Source: a virus. From it: a stretch of 35,348 nucleotides of DNA. Below, piece by piece: positions 7,836 to 16,052 of this stretch. The notes beneath the pieces are model-generated. The model worked only from the letters and a program-made list of their open reading frames with translations, was not told where the DNA came from and ran no database searches. The DNA lies in IMG/VR virus record IMGVR_UViG_3300044846_001218, positions 1 to 35,348 of that record; one strand, 5' to 3'. The translations under genes and the position numbers were made by a program. Each line of letters opens with the position of its first letter. Positions within the stretch are counted from its first letter, which is position 1.

Positions 7836-8026
7836 GCAACCTACCGGCTACCGACTGCGAATGCGATGAGAGACTTGTGAAGGTGCTGGCAGTTTACATA
7901 GCCGAGAAGGCCATGCCGCTGAAGGTGGCAGCGGATATATTGCTCAATGAACTCAGAGACAAAAGCACCTACATCAAACGTCTTAACGAACTAATCCTAT
8001 GCAGCAAAGCAACATCAGCACACTGA
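7832..8026 (+). CDS. Small helical protein coupled to the PAS-HisKA gene (64 aa)
   Basis: The ATGA overlap with the PAS-HisKA stop implies coupled translation and perhaps a shared role. It has an acidic, Cys-containing N-terminus (ATDCECDERL) and two predicted helices ending in KRLNELILCSK. No family is recognised; it lacks the Asp/Lys pattern of a receiver domain and is too short for an ATPase domain. It overlaps the next gene by 28 nt. Confidence 0.55.
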   Translation: MSNLPATDCECDERLVKVLAVYIAEKAMPLKVAADILLNELRDKSTYIKRLNELILCSKATSAH

Positions 8027-8643
8027 GTCTTTTGGCAATCTGCTTATTCATTTTGCTTCTGCTATTGCGCACATGTGGTGCATTGCGTGAATCCGAAAGC
8101 AATGCCATGTATCTCGATTCACTAAACTCGGAGTACACTGTGCGCATTGCAAGTGACAGCTCGAAGATTTACAGCCAATCCATCCAGCTTGCAGCGGCCG
8201 GCACCAAGCTTCGAGCATTGGAACTGCGAGAGCCTGAGGTGGTGGTGCGGTATCAGACTAAGACGGTGGTGAAGACTGAGCTGCAACTGGGCGAAACGGT
8301 GTACATCGACAGCTTTCCGCACTTGCGCCTGCCGAGGTCATTCAGTCGGGAGGGTAAGTTCCTTCAGATAGGTGGGTCAATAAACCGCTTAGGAAGGCTT
8401 CAAATCGATTCGATTATCATTCCGGTGTCTTATACCGTTGCAATTGGAGATACGATGCGAGGGGGCTTATTTTCGCGTAAGCGTGACAAGGTTGTTCGCC
8501 TTGGTATCGACAACCCATATGTGAGCGTCACAGGAATGCACAACGTGATCGTGGCAGACAAGCCGAAAAAATGGTACCAGACCCAACTTGCAGGGGCTGT
8601 ATTCGGTGGCCTTGTCGGATTCGCAATTTGTCGCGCAAATTAA
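7999..8643 (+). CDS. Membrane-anchored protein with TM segments at both ends (214 aa)
   Basis: A hydrophobic segment at about residues 8-23 (TLSLLAICLFILLLLL) is followed by a long periplasm-sized region with charged helix (about 30-75) and beta-rich sequence (TVVKTELQLGETVYIDSF). A second hydrophobic stretch lies near the C-terminus (AGAVFGGLVGFAIC). This layout resembles a group of Bacteroidota phage proteins annotated only by DUF numbers (possibly DUF6549), named here with low certainty. Being last in the lysis block, it could serve as a spanin, although no lipobox is visible. Its stop ends the block; the early promoter follows. Confidence 0.6.
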   Translation: MQQSNISTLSLLAICLFILLLLLRTCGALRESESNAMYLDSLNSEYTVRIASDSSKIYSQSIQLAAAGTKLRALELREPEVVVRYQTKTVVKTELQLGETVYIDSFPHLRLPRSFSREGKFLQIGGSINRLGRLQIDSIIIPVSYTVAIGDTMRGGLFSRKRDKVVRLGIDNPYVSVTGMHNVIVADKPKKWYQTQLAGAVFGGLVGFAICRAN

Positions 8644-8697
8644 TTGCGCTGATAATTAGCGAGTTAAGTAAATTTGTGCTGGTGGTTTGCTTTTTGT

Positions 8698-8728
8698 TTT
8701 GCTAATTCAAAAGATAGGTGTACATTTG
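8698..8728 (+). promoter_or_regulatory. Early-operon promoter (TTTG - 19 nt - TACATTTG)
   Basis: A -33 box TTTG (8698-8701) and a -7 box TACATTTG (8721-8728) are separated by 19 nt, the textbook Bacteroidota primary-sigma arrangement. The segment is AT-rich and non-coding. It should drive the DNA-metabolism operon beginning at 8753. Confidence 0.85.
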
Positions 8729-8752
8729 CTGCATACTAAAACACACAGCAAT

Positions 8753-9064
8753 ATGAACACACCAGAACTCTCAACAGCAACGACCTTCAAGAATTGGAAG
8801 GGCACTGAATTTTTTCACTACAATCATTTAACTGGCACTTTGGTCATGGTTGTCAATGACGGCTGCATCAAAGGTCTCTACACCCGATGCGACTCTCAAG
8901 CCGCTAACTTAGCACGCCAATATCATCGCAGCATGGAGCATGGCGTTGCACCTGAAAAACGACTTTGGGATCCTTGCAAGATGGATGAATTCCACAATCA
9001 GTTTGCACTTGTTACCGAGTATCTCCACGAACAATCAACTCAAGCACTTTTAACCACAATTTAA
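8753..9064 (+). CDS. First gene of the early operon (103 aa, unknown)
   Basis: The start is set at ATG 8753 because the promoter -7 box ends at 8728; the upstream TTG at 8687 would lie before transcription starts. The protein is small, soluble and aromatic (KNWKGTEFFHYNHLTGTLVMV), with His and Cys scattered and no recognised domain. First genes of early phage operons often act on the host, but there is no direct evidence here. Confidence 0.6.
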   Translation: MNTPELSTATTFKNWKGTEFFHYNHLTGTLVMVVNDGCIKGLYTRCDSQAANLARQYHRSMEHGVAPEKRLWDPCKMDEFHNQFALVTEYLHEQSTQALLTTI

Positions 9065-9074
9065 TCTTTTAAAC

Positions 9075-9737
9075 ATGAAAGCACCAGTAAACTCTGGCAA
9101 CGGCTCAAGCCGCCAAATCGCTCCCGAAGGAGCACACGTAGCACGCTGCTACCAAATCATTGACAAAGGCACTACCTTCGATGAGAAGTGGGGCAACAAG
9201 AAACGCAAAGTGCAATTCTTATTCGAGCTTCCGCTTGAGACAGCAGTTTTCAGCGATGAGAAAGGCGAGCAGCCCTTCTACGTGAAGACAGTATTCAACC
9301 TCAGCATGGGCGAGAAGGCATCACTTCGCAAGTTCGTGGAGTCATGGGTCGGCAAAAAGATGACCGATGCGCAAGCTGGAGACTTCGACATCATAAAGCT
9401 ACTCGGACATCCTTGCATGTTGAACATCGCACACAACGGCAAAGAAGACCGCACCTATGCGAACATCATGAGCATCTCGCCGCTACCGAAAGGCATGGCC
9501 TGCCCTCCAGCCGTGAACGAATTGCTAAGCTATGACACCACTGAGCACGATGATGCAGTATTCAACAAGCTGCCGGACTTCCTCAAGGAAGACATCCGCA
9601 AGAGCGATGAGTGGATTGCTCGCACAACTGCGAAGCCTGCCGCTGTGCCTGCACCAAAGTGGGAGAGCACAACCGTGACTGATGAGCAGGATCTCGACAG
9701 CTTATTCTCTAACGACTCAACAGGGCTACCATTCTAA
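9075..9737 (+). CDS. Putative single-stranded-DNA-binding protein (220 aa)
   Basis: Residues about 15-140 are beta-rich in the style of phage SSB-like/OB-fold proteins placed at the start of recombination operons (GAHVARCYQIIDKGT, then KRKVQFLFELP). The C-terminus is acidic and ends DLDSLFSNDSTGLPF, closely resembling the acidic, Pro-Phe-terminated tail by which bacterial SSBs recruit partner proteins. A Pro/Ala-rich linker precedes the tail. The gene lies upstream of a RecB/RecE-type nuclease, helicase and primase, which fits a replication/recombination role. The exact family is uncertain. Confidence 0.65.
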   Translation: MKAPVNSGNGSSRQIAPEGAHVARCYQIIDKGTTFDEKWGNKKRKVQFLFELPLETAVFSDEKGEQPFYVKTVFNLSMGEKASLRKFVESWVGKKMTDAQAGDFDIIKLLGHPCMLNIAHNGKEDRTYANIMSISPLPKGMACPPAVNELLSYDTTEHDDAVFNKLPDFLKEDIRKSDEWIARTTAKPAAVPAPKWESTTVTDEQDLDSLFSNDSTGLPF

Positions 9738-9745
9738 AAACAACA

Positions 9746-9776
9746 AAGGCCGAGGACACACACAACCCTCGGCCTT
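9746..9776 (+). terminator. Strong hairpin without U-tract after the SSB-like gene
   Basis: A perfect 10-bp stem, AAGGCCGAGG (9746-9755) with CCTCGGCCTT (9767-9776), has an 11-nt AC-rich loop. No T-run follows, so it may stabilise the upstream mRNA or attenuate partly rather than terminate fully. It would allow the SSB-like protein to be made in excess of later operon genes. Confidence 0.55.
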
Positions 9777-9795
9777 ACTCACATATCAAAAACAC

Positions 9796-10425
9796 ATGAA
9801 CAGCATTGCAAAGATAACAATTCCAATCGAGAAATTGTATCAGACAATAAATTCTGCTGAGGTCCTGTCAGCCCAGCAACTAATAGAACGCAACAGCTAT
9901 GAAGGCGTTGCTTATCCAATCGAGAACGTCATGCACTACACCGCTGCATCAAATGCAATCGCGGAAGTGAACAAGGCCATCAAAGCCATCCAAGATGCGC
10001 GCAAGATGGTGACAGGTCCGCTTGATGCCTACAAGAAAGAACTCATGCGCATCGAGAGCGATGCAGTCACACCACTTGCCACCTTCATCGCATCGACCAA
10101 AACGGCCATGCTCGAATATAACGCAGCTTGCGAGAAGCAATTCGCAGCAGAGCAAGAGAAGGCAAGCACCTTAGAGAGCCTGGTGGATAATCTCACCGAG
10201 GTCAGCATCAAGCACGATCACATCAAAGGCATACGCACTATTCGCAAAGTGCGCATTGCTGGAGAGGTCGACTGGCTCAAGGTGCTCGGAGTCCTGTTCG
10301 GCTCCGGCATGTACAAGCCTGAAGACTTCACGCAGAATCTACTCAAGGCAATGGAGAAGTGCGGCGTGGATTCAATCCCTGGCATTGAGATTTACGAAGA
10401 GAAAATTCAAACAATAACACGATGA
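9796..10425 (+). CDS. DUF1351-like phage protein (209 aa)
   Basis: ATG 9796 is used because an upstream frame start at 9682 would overlap the SSB-like gene and run through the hairpin. Residues about 50-125 are a long helical, Ala-rich segment (KAIKAIQDARKMVTGPLDAY, then SDAVTPLATFIASTKTAML), and a smaller C-terminal domain follows (IRTIRKVRIAGEVDW). This helical segment followed by a compact end is the pattern of DUF1351-type proteins commonly found beside phage recombination genes. The biochemical role is unknown. The stop overlaps the next start (ATGA). Confidence 0.6.
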   Translation: MNSIAKITIPIEKLYQTINSAEVLSAQQLIERNSYEGVAYPIENVMHYTAASNAIAEVNKAIKAIQDARKMVTGPLDAYKKELMRIESDAVTPLATFIASTKTAMLEYNAACEKQFAAEQEKASTLESLVDNLTEVSIKHDHIKGIRTIRKVRIAGEVDWLKVLGVLFGSGMYKPEDFTQNLLKAMEKCGVDSIPGIEIYEEKIQTITR

Positions 10426-10658
10426 AACACAACCCTACCAAGCAGGTCCGCGCAATACTTGAGCGCGTGCCTGCAACACGCAAGAATGATGCAAGGCTTA
10501 TTGCATACGTTTGGGCCGATATCATTGGCTATGATAAGCTTAACCAAACCACAGCAAAGCAATTGCTCGACATGATGAGCGAGGGCAAGCTTCCAGCTGC
10601 TGAGAGTATTCGCAGGGCACGCCAAAGAGCACAACAGTCTAATCCAAATTTGAAGTGA
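10422..10658 (+). CDS. Small phage protein with a C-terminal IRRARQ motif (78 aa)
   Basis: The protein is helical and basic. Its end (KLPAAESIRRARQRAQQSNP) resembles a motif recurring at the C-termini of small phage proteins in early operons, whose function is unknown to me. The N-terminal half (TKQVRAILERVPATRKNDARL) is also helical. Translation is coupled to the previous gene; the next gene begins one base after its stop. Confidence 0.55.
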   Translation: MKHNPTKQVRAILERVPATRKNDARLIAYVWADIIGYDKLNQTTAKQLLDMMSEGKLPAAESIRRARQRAQQSNPNLK

Positions 10659-10659
10659 T

Positions 10660-10863
10660 ATGGCAACTAAGATGACAGCAGTGCAATGGCTTGAGATAGC
10701 CGTGCAGAACAAGCTCAAGGCCGAGATGGGGCCATACTTTGCCGAGGCATTTGAGCAAGCGAAGGAGATGGAGAAACAGCAGATAATTGAAACTTACAAC
10801 GAAGGCGCACTCGACGGCCTGCAACTGGGAGAGCAATATTATAATTTTGTTTATAAGTCATGA
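10660..10863 (+). CDS. Small helical protein, first of a tandem paralogous pair (67 aa)
   Basis: It shares the layout TAVQWLE...QAKEMEKQQI..YNEG..DG...YYN with the next gene, so the two are tandem duplicates that have diverged. Proteins with this QAK-MEK-QI pattern are common as orphan genes in Bacteroidota phages and elements. The function is unknown. The ATGA overlap with its paralogue implies co-translation. Confidence 0.6.
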   Translation: MATKMTAVQWLEIAVQNKLKAEMGPYFAEAFEQAKEMEKQQIIETYNEGALDGLQLGEQYYNFVYKS

Positions 10864-11078
10864 AACAAACGGCAGTAGAATGGTTGGTTGAGCAATTGGA
10901 ACAGCACCATACCAGCATCGACATCAAGAATACGGTTGTGTTCCAACAAGCCAAAGCAATGGAAAAGGAGCAGATAATGGATGCTTATCGCGAAGGCAGA
11001 ACAGACCAACAGACTCGAGTTCAAAAGTACTACAATCGGAGCTCTGCAATCTACTACACCTCAACCTTCAACTCATGA
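10860..11078 (+). CDS. Small helical protein, second paralogue (72 aa)
   Basis: It repeats the pattern of the upstream gene (KQTAVEWLVEQLE, then QQAKAMEKEQIMDAYREG and QKYYN). Spacing between the blocks is nearly the same, but the C-terminus differs. No known catalytic motif is visible. It overlaps the next gene by ATGA. Confidence 0.6.
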   Translation: MKQTAVEWLVEQLEQHHTSIDIKNTVVFQQAKAMEKEQIMDAYREGRTDQQTRVQKYYNRSSAIYYTSTFNS

Positions 11079-11665
11079 CACGCGAAGACTACATCAAGTA
11101 CCCAGCCGTATCGGCAAGCCGCATCAAACGGCACTACACTGGAGACATCAGCTACGCTAAGGCATCGCTGAACTACGGCAAGGACTTTCACTTCGCGCTG
11201 CTTGAGTGCGAATACGAGACAATGGGCAATCCAGTGCGCAACACTTATGACGCAATTCACCAGGTGCAACTCCTTGGCGAGATGTTCGACAAGAGTGAGA
11301 AGGAGCGCATCGTGGTGAGCGAAATCACAGTTGCAGACAAGACTTTACTCGGCAAGGGCGCAATGGACCTTTGCTGGGATGAGATGAAGATTATCGCTGA
11401 TGTGAAGACAACCACGGCAAAAAACCTGCAAGCCTTCGCTGATGACATGATAAAACACTGCAACCACGTGCAGGCCGTTTGGTATTCTATGCTGATGGGC
11501 TGGAATCCAAAAGACTTCTACTACATCGGCGTGCCACCCAAGGTCAAGAAGTCGGGGCAGTTCAAAGACCTCTACCTCTACCGCCATAATCAGCAAGAGC
11601 TTGACCAGGCATATGAGCTTATCGCAGGATTTTTGAATCAATTTGATGGGAACTATGGGAAGTAG
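11075..11665 (+). CDS. PD-(D/E)XK exonuclease, RecB/RecE-like (196 aa)
   Basis: The N-terminus (YPAVSASRIKRHY, then GKDFHFALLE with His39) matches the start of RecE/Exo VIII-type nuclease domains. The core has G-AMD (Asp98) and IIADVKTTT (Asp109, Lys111), which give the D...DxK metal site, then HVQAVWYSML (Gln133, Tyr137), the RecB-family QxxxY motif. It should degrade or resect DNA ends in recombination or genome processing. No RecT-type annealase is seen beside it; the SSB-like protein may partner it. Translation is coupled to the upstream small gene. Confidence 0.85.
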   Translation: MTREDYIKYPAVSASRIKRHYTGDISYAKASLNYGKDFHFALLECEYETMGNPVRNTYDAIHQVQLLGEMFDKSEKERIVVSEITVADKTLLGKGAMDLCWDEMKIIADVKTTTAKNLQAFADDMIKHCNHVQAVWYSMLMGWNPKDFYYIGVPPKVKKSGQFKDLYLYRHNQQELDQAYELIAGFLNQFDGNYGK

Positions 11666-12272
11666 ATATCCACAAGAGGTCATTGACTACGTCATCGAAT
11701 CCTATCCGACAACGCGCACATCAGAGATGGCCAAGGTGCTCGGCATAAGCGAAAACAAGATTCACCAACTCGCCAACTCTCGCGGCATCAAGAAGACAAA
11801 GGAGTACATCCGCGAGGTGCATGGCAAGGTTGTGAAAGAAGCAGGCAAGCAGCACAGATACCCAAAAGGTTCCACGCCTTGGAACAAAGGAGTCAAAGGC
11901 AAGAATAATCCACCTGAGCACACGCTATTTCAGCCGGGCCATCTCCCTGCAAACCACAAGCCGGTCGGATGGACTCGCGTGGATGGCGAAGGCTATACTT
12001 GGATGAAAATCGCAGAAGGCCGCAATGGATGGGTCATGATTCACCGCCTTGCCTGGGAGATGGAGAACGGCCCGATCCCAGAAGGCAAGTTCCTGCGATT
12101 CATCGATGGCAACAAAGACAATTGGCAAGTGGAGAACCTCATGCTGGTAGACCGCGAAAGCAACATGCGACTCAACACGATTCACCGCTATCCTGAAGAA
12201 GTTAAGGTGGCAATGAAAATACTCTCAAAACTAAAACGCAAAATCCAAACACATGGCAAAGAACAAGATTGA
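11655..12272 (+). CDS. HNH endonuclease with N-terminal HTH (about 205 aa)
   Basis: Residues about 5-48 form a helix-turn-helix (TSEMAKVLGISENKIHQLA). A NUMOD-like stretch follows (GSTPWNKGVKGK, then GWTRVDGEGYTWMKI), and the HNH core is HRLAWEMENGPIPEG with His130, then FIDGNKDNWQVENL with Asp151, Asn153, Asn156 and Asn161. It resembles free-standing phage HNH nucleases of the homing type. ATG 11655 is preferred over ATG 11646 or TTG 11643 because it gives the smallest overlap (11 nt) with the nuclease gene; the choice is not certain. It may be a mobile gene inserted in the operon. Confidence 0.88.
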   Translation: MGSRYPQEVIDYVIESYPTTRTSEMAKVLGISENKIHQLANSRGIKKTKEYIREVHGKVVKEAGKQHRYPKGSTPWNKGVKGKNNPPEHTLFQPGHLPANHKPVGWTRVDGEGYTWMKIAEGRNGWVMIHRLAWEMENGPIPEGKFLRFIDGNKDNWQVENLMLVDRESNMRLNTIHRYPEEVKVAMKILSKLKRKIQTHGKEQD

Positions 12273-12465
12273 ACACCTAAGAGACCACCTATTCGAGACA
12301 ATCGAGATGCTCAAAGATGGTGACATGGAGCTCGACAAAGCACGCACAATTGCTGAGGTCGCTCAAGTAATTATCAACTCCGCAAAGGTTGAAGTGGACT
12401 TCATCAAGACCGTGCATGGCAACGGCTCCGACTTCATCCCAATGGATAAGCGACTGGAGTCATGA
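12253..12465 (+). CDS. Conserved small phage protein (70 aa)
   Basis: It is a helical protein with KIEHLRDHLFETIEML and ARTIAEVAQVIINSAKVEVD, blocks that recur in small proteins of early operons in phages of many hosts. No catalytic site is visible and its role is not known to me. It overlaps the HNH gene by 20 nt and the helicase start by ATGA. Confidence 0.65.
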   Translation: MAKNKIEHLRDHLFETIEMLKDGDMELDKARTIAEVAQVIINSAKVEVDFIKTVHGNGSDFIPMDKRLES

Positions 12466-14030
12466 CACTCCGCCCCTATCAGGAACGCTTCATTAACAAC
12501 ATCGCTGCGAAGCTTGTCACTACAAAAAGAGTGGTGGCACAGCTCGCAACTGGTGGAGGCAAGACGGTATGCTTCGCAGCAATCTGCGACCGCTTTTGCA
12601 AGCGCAACAGCACCGACATCCTGATTCTTGTGCATCGGGAGGAACTGCTGAATCAAGCATGCAAGGCCATCGCACTGCCCACACAGCCAGTAGTTGCAGG
12701 CATGCGGACCATCCCTCCGGCTCGCGTTTACGTGGCAATGGTTGAGACGGCATATAAGCGGCTGCACCAGTTCACTAACATCGGACTGGTCATTGTGGAT
12801 GAATGCCACATCGGGAACTTCACAAAGGTCATTGAGCACTTCGATAGCCAGTACATCATCGGCTTCACTGCCACACCTCTTGCAGCACGCAAGAGCAATC
12901 CGCTGCGCAACTACTTCGATGACATCATCTGCGGCATCGACATCCCCGAACTCATTGAGCAGGGATTCCTTTGCCCTGAGCTGACCTACTCCGCTGCTCA
13001 GATAGTGGACCGCGCAAAGCTCAAGATGAAAGCAGGCGAGTTCGACCAAGCGCAGATGGCAGCAGCATACAAAGCACCAAAGTACATTGACAGCACGGTC
13101 AACGCCTACAAGGCACATTCGCTTGGCAAAAAGACCATCATCTTCAACTGCAATGTTGAGCACTCGCAAGCCGTGAACGCAGCCTTCTGTGCTGCCGGAT
13201 TCAATTCGCGCCATCTCGATGCGGACTCGCCTGATCGCGCCGCAACATTGGAGTGGTTCGCCAACACGCCCGATGCAATTCTCAACAACATCGGCATCGC
13301 AACAACAGGCTTTGACCAGCCAGACATCGAGACCGTAATTGTAAACAAGGCCACAGCATCAATGCCGCTTTGGCTTCAGATGTGCGGAAGAGGTGCACGG
13401 CCGCATAACATCAAGCTTGCATTCACCATCATCGACCTCGGAGGCAATTGCATCACGCATGGTCTCTGGTCATCACCTCGCAACTGGAGCAATATCTTCC
13501 ACAACCCGAAGAAGCCAGGCGAAGGTGTGGCACCAGTTAGGCAGTGCCCAAAGTGCGGAGCCCTGCATCACACAGCAAAAAAGGTATGCGATGCGCAATA
13601 CCTCGGAATGTATTTTCCTTGCGGCCATGTCTTTCCGGTCATCAAGCCAAAGGACGAACGCATTGAGAAGTTTATCCAAGTATCCAAGGCCATCGATGTA
13701 AAAAAGATAATCGAATCACATGCTCACAACAAGACTTATCGCTCACTGTATGTGCTTGTTGAGCAAGTTTTCAACAAAGCTGTGCGCATATTTCATAACC
13801 CAACACCTCAGCATCACGCACAAATCGAAAAAGAAATTCACGAACTTGCGAGGCTCTGGTGCAAAGAACAAGGCAAACGCTTTGACCAATTTCACAGGGA
13901 TTTCGTAAACAGCAAACTCACACAATTATGCTCATCTCACATTACTCAAGTATCTACACTAAACACGCCGACTCTTTCGAGCTTTCCTCATTCTTGGAAG
14001 GAGTCAGAACCGGCAAATGGCAGGACATAG
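12462..14030 (+). CDS. SF2 DEAD/DEAH-type helicase with zinc motif (522 aa)
   Basis: An ATP-dependent DNA helicase/translocase of the phage UvsW/RadD-like kind. Walker A is ATGGGKT (residues 29-35), motif Ia/Ib lies near LVHREELLNQA, the DECH box is at 113-116, and motif III is GFTATP (134-139). The second RecA domain ends with motif VI QMCGRGAR (306-313). A cysteine/histidine cluster (CPKCGALHH...C...PCGH, about 362-390) suggests a zinc ribbon. The C-terminal 34 residues overlap the primase gene by 103 nt and are Ser/Thr-rich, so that end is probably dispensable. It should unwind or anneal replication/recombination intermediates. Confidence 0.92.
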   Translation: MTLRPYQERFINNIAAKLVTTKRVVAQLATGGGKTVCFAAICDRFCKRNSTDILILVHREELLNQACKAIALPTQPVVAGMRTIPPARVYVAMVETAYKRLHQFTNIGLVIVDECHIGNFTKVIEHFDSQYIIGFTATPLAARKSNPLRNYFDDIICGIDIPELIEQGFLCPELTYSAAQIVDRAKLKMKAGEFDQAQMAAAYKAPKYIDSTVNAYKAHSLGKKTIIFNCNVEHSQAVNAAFCAAGFNSRHLDADSPDRAATLEWFANTPDAILNNIGIATTGFDQPDIETVIVNKATASMPLWLQMCGRGARPHNIKLAFTIIDLGGNCITHGLWSSPRNWSNIFHNPKKPGEGVAPVRQCPKCGALHHTAKKVCDAQYLGMYFPCGHVFPVIKPKDERIEKFIQVSKAIDVKKIIESHAHNKTYRSLYVLVEQVFNKAVRIFHNPTPQHHAQIEKEIHELARLWCKEQGKRFDQFHRDFVNSKLTQLCSSHITQVSTLNTPTLSSFPHSWKESEPANGRT

Positions 14031-16051
14031 TTCTGCAAGTTCGCGCAACTCCAGATAAGGCCGAGCGTGATAAACTCAAGAAATCTGCACCGCTTGTGAC
14101 CGTATCAGGTCAATTCAGCGATCGCAAGGACGATGCTCTCAAGGAGCACTCTGGATTCATTGCCATTGACATCGACAACATCGACAACCCAGAAGAGGCC
14201 AAGAAGTTGGTGCAAGCGGATAGCTACATTTATAGCGCGTTTACTTCCATCAGTGGGCATGGACTATGCTTGATAGTGAAAATCGACGGCACAAGGCACG
14301 CAGATGCGTTTAATGGCATCGCATCGTACTTGTACCACACCTATCAACTCATCGTTGACCAGTCAGGCAAGAACGTCTCGCGTGCTCGCTTCATCTCATA
14401 CGATCCTTGGATTCACATCAACACCAAGGCAATATTATTTAAGAAGTACCTTGCCAAGCCTAAGGAGCGCAAGCTCGCAAAGGTCGCAGTCATCAAGACT
14501 GACTTCGATGCCATGATTGCTGAGATGGACCGCAAAGGCCTCAACCTCTGCGAAGATTACTCCGAATGGATTCAAATCGCTTATGCACTTGTATCTGAAT
14601 TCGGTGAAGGTGGTCGTGACTACTTTCACACGCTGTCATCTCACTCTTCCAAGTACAACTCCGATGATTGCAACAACCAGTACACAGCCTGCCTGAAGAA
14701 CCACAGCGAGAGCAAAGGCAAGCGGTCCACAATTGCGACAATCTACTATCACGCCAAGCAAAACGGCATACAAGCCTACTCAGAGCAGACCAAGGAAATA
14801 CTTCGCGCTGCAAGCTCGCAACGTGCTGCCGGATTAGGTCCAGATGCCATCGTGAAATCACTCCAAGCTTCTGGCATTTCACCAGAGCAAAGTGAGAAAG
14901 TTGTCAATGAGATAGTAGCAAAGGATATCAAATTCAAATCGGAGAACGTAAGTGCTGATATTGCGGCGTTTATAAAGACTTTCGACCTTCGAAAAAACAT
15001 CGTTACGCGCAACGTTGAACTGAATGGAAGGCCCATCGATGACAGTGACATCAACTCAATTTTTCTTGACTGCAAAGCCATCTTCAAAGAGGCCACAAAA
15101 GACCTGGTAACGGCCATCATTTTCTCCAATCGTGTCGAGACATACAACCCATTGCATGAGTTCTTCGAGCAGGATCTGCACATCGGTGATGAGTACCCGA
15201 ATGTCGATTTACTAATCAACAGCGTCATCACTGACACGCCTGATGCAGACAAGTGGATCGGCAAGTGGCTGGTGTCCGTTGTCGCTTCCGCATACGGTCA
15301 ACACTCGCCCTTGGTGCTTATCTTCTCAGGTGAGAAGCAAGGCACAGGAAAGACTCACTGGTTCCGCTATCTTCTCCCAAAGCAGTTGAGGTACATGTTC
15401 GCTGAGTCAAAGATGGATGCTGGCAAGGATGATGAGATTCTAATGTGCAAGAAGTGGATCATTCTCGATGACGAGTATGGCGGTAAATCCAAGAAGGAAG
15501 AGAAGCGACTCAAGGAATTAACCTCGAAGGAGTTCATCAACGTGCGTGAGCCTTATGGCCGCGTCTCTGTGGACCTTCGCCGCTTGGCGGTGTTCTGTGG
15601 TACATCGAACGAAACGCAGATACTGAACGATCCGACTGGCAACCGCAGGCAGCTACCGATTCACATCATCGATATTGACCAGGAGATGTACAACAAAGTC
15701 GATAAGGTTGAATTATGGCGTGAGCTCTATGCGCTGTATCGCATTGGATTTGACTTCACTATATTGCGTGATGATATTGAGTCGCTTAATGATTCAACGC
15801 TAACCTTCAAGCATTCGACTCCAGAAGAGGACCTCATCCACAAGAAGCTCATGCCTGGCAGTGCGACATCATACGGTGAGTGGCTATCGCTTACCGAAAT
15901 TCAACAGTGCTTGCTGGTGGATACTAAGCTCAACTTCCTGAATCTGCAACGTATCGGCTCGATTCTTACCATGTTAGGCTATGAGAAAGACCGTAAGCGC
16001 AAGGGCTCTTCAATCGTTACGATGTACTATGTCAGCAGGAATCCGATGTAA
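13928..16051 (+). CDS. Primase-helicase: BT4734/VirE-N-type AEP primase plus VapE ATPase (707 aa)
   Basis: Residues 1-150 match the VirE-N/BT4734-type domain (VTVSGQFSDRKDDALKEHSG) and carry archaeo-eukaryotic primase motifs: FIAIDID (Asp81, Asp83), ISGHG (His111) and KID (Asp120). A helical linker with PriCT-like sequence (about 175-265) follows. The VapE/VirE ATPase has Walker A GEKQGTGKTH (about 467-476), Walker B WIILDDEYG, and GTSNE and NRRQLPI motifs later. A C-terminal winged-helix-like region closes the protein. It would prime and unwind DNA as the replicative primase-helicase. The start at 13928 is needed for the intact N-terminal domain despite the 103-nt overlap with the helicase gene. 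Confidence 0.9.
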   Translation: MLISHYSSIYTKHADSFELSSFLEGVRTGKWQDIVLQVRATPDKAERDKLKKSAPLVTVSGQFSDRKDDALKEHSGFIAIDIDNIDNPEEAKKLVQADSYIYSAFTSISGHGLCLIVKIDGTRHADAFNGIASYLYHTYQLIVDQSGKNVSRARFISYDPWIHINTKAILFKKYLAKPKERKLAKVAVIKTDFDAMIAEMDRKGLNLCEDYSEWIQIAYALVSEFGEGGRDYFHTLSSHSSKYNSDDCNNQYTACLKNHSESKGKRSTIATIYYHAKQNGIQAYSEQTKEILRAASSQRAAGLGPDAIVKSLQASGISPEQSEKVVNEIVAKDIKFKSENVSADIAAFIKTFDLRKNIVTRNVELNGRPIDDSDINSIFLDCKAIFKEATKDLVTAIIFSNRVETYNPLHEFFEQDLHIGDEYPNVDLLINSVITDTPDADKWIGKWLVSVVASAYGQHSPLVLIFSGEKQGTGKTHWFRYLLPKQLRYMFAESKMDAGKDDEILMCKKWIILDDEYGGKSKKEEKRLKELTSKEFINVREPYGRVSVDLRRLAVFCGTSNETQILNDPTGNRRQLPIHIIDIDQEMYNKVDKVELWRELYALYRIGFDFTILRDDIESLNDSTLTFKHSTPEEDLIHKKLMPGSATSYGEWLSLTEIQQCLLVDTKLNFLNLQRIGSILTMLGYEKDRKRKGSSIVTMYYVSRNPM

Positions 16052-16052
16052 T

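Noticed and set aside
10842-10849. TAATTTTG as a promoter before the second paralogue
   Set aside because: It matches TAnnTTTG but lies inside a coding sequence with no -33 box, and the gene is already ATGA-coupled.
12363-13214. Minus-strand frame of 283 codons opposite the helicase
   Set aside because: Antisense to clear Walker A/DECH coding sequence; the translation is Cys/His-rich and shows no domain.
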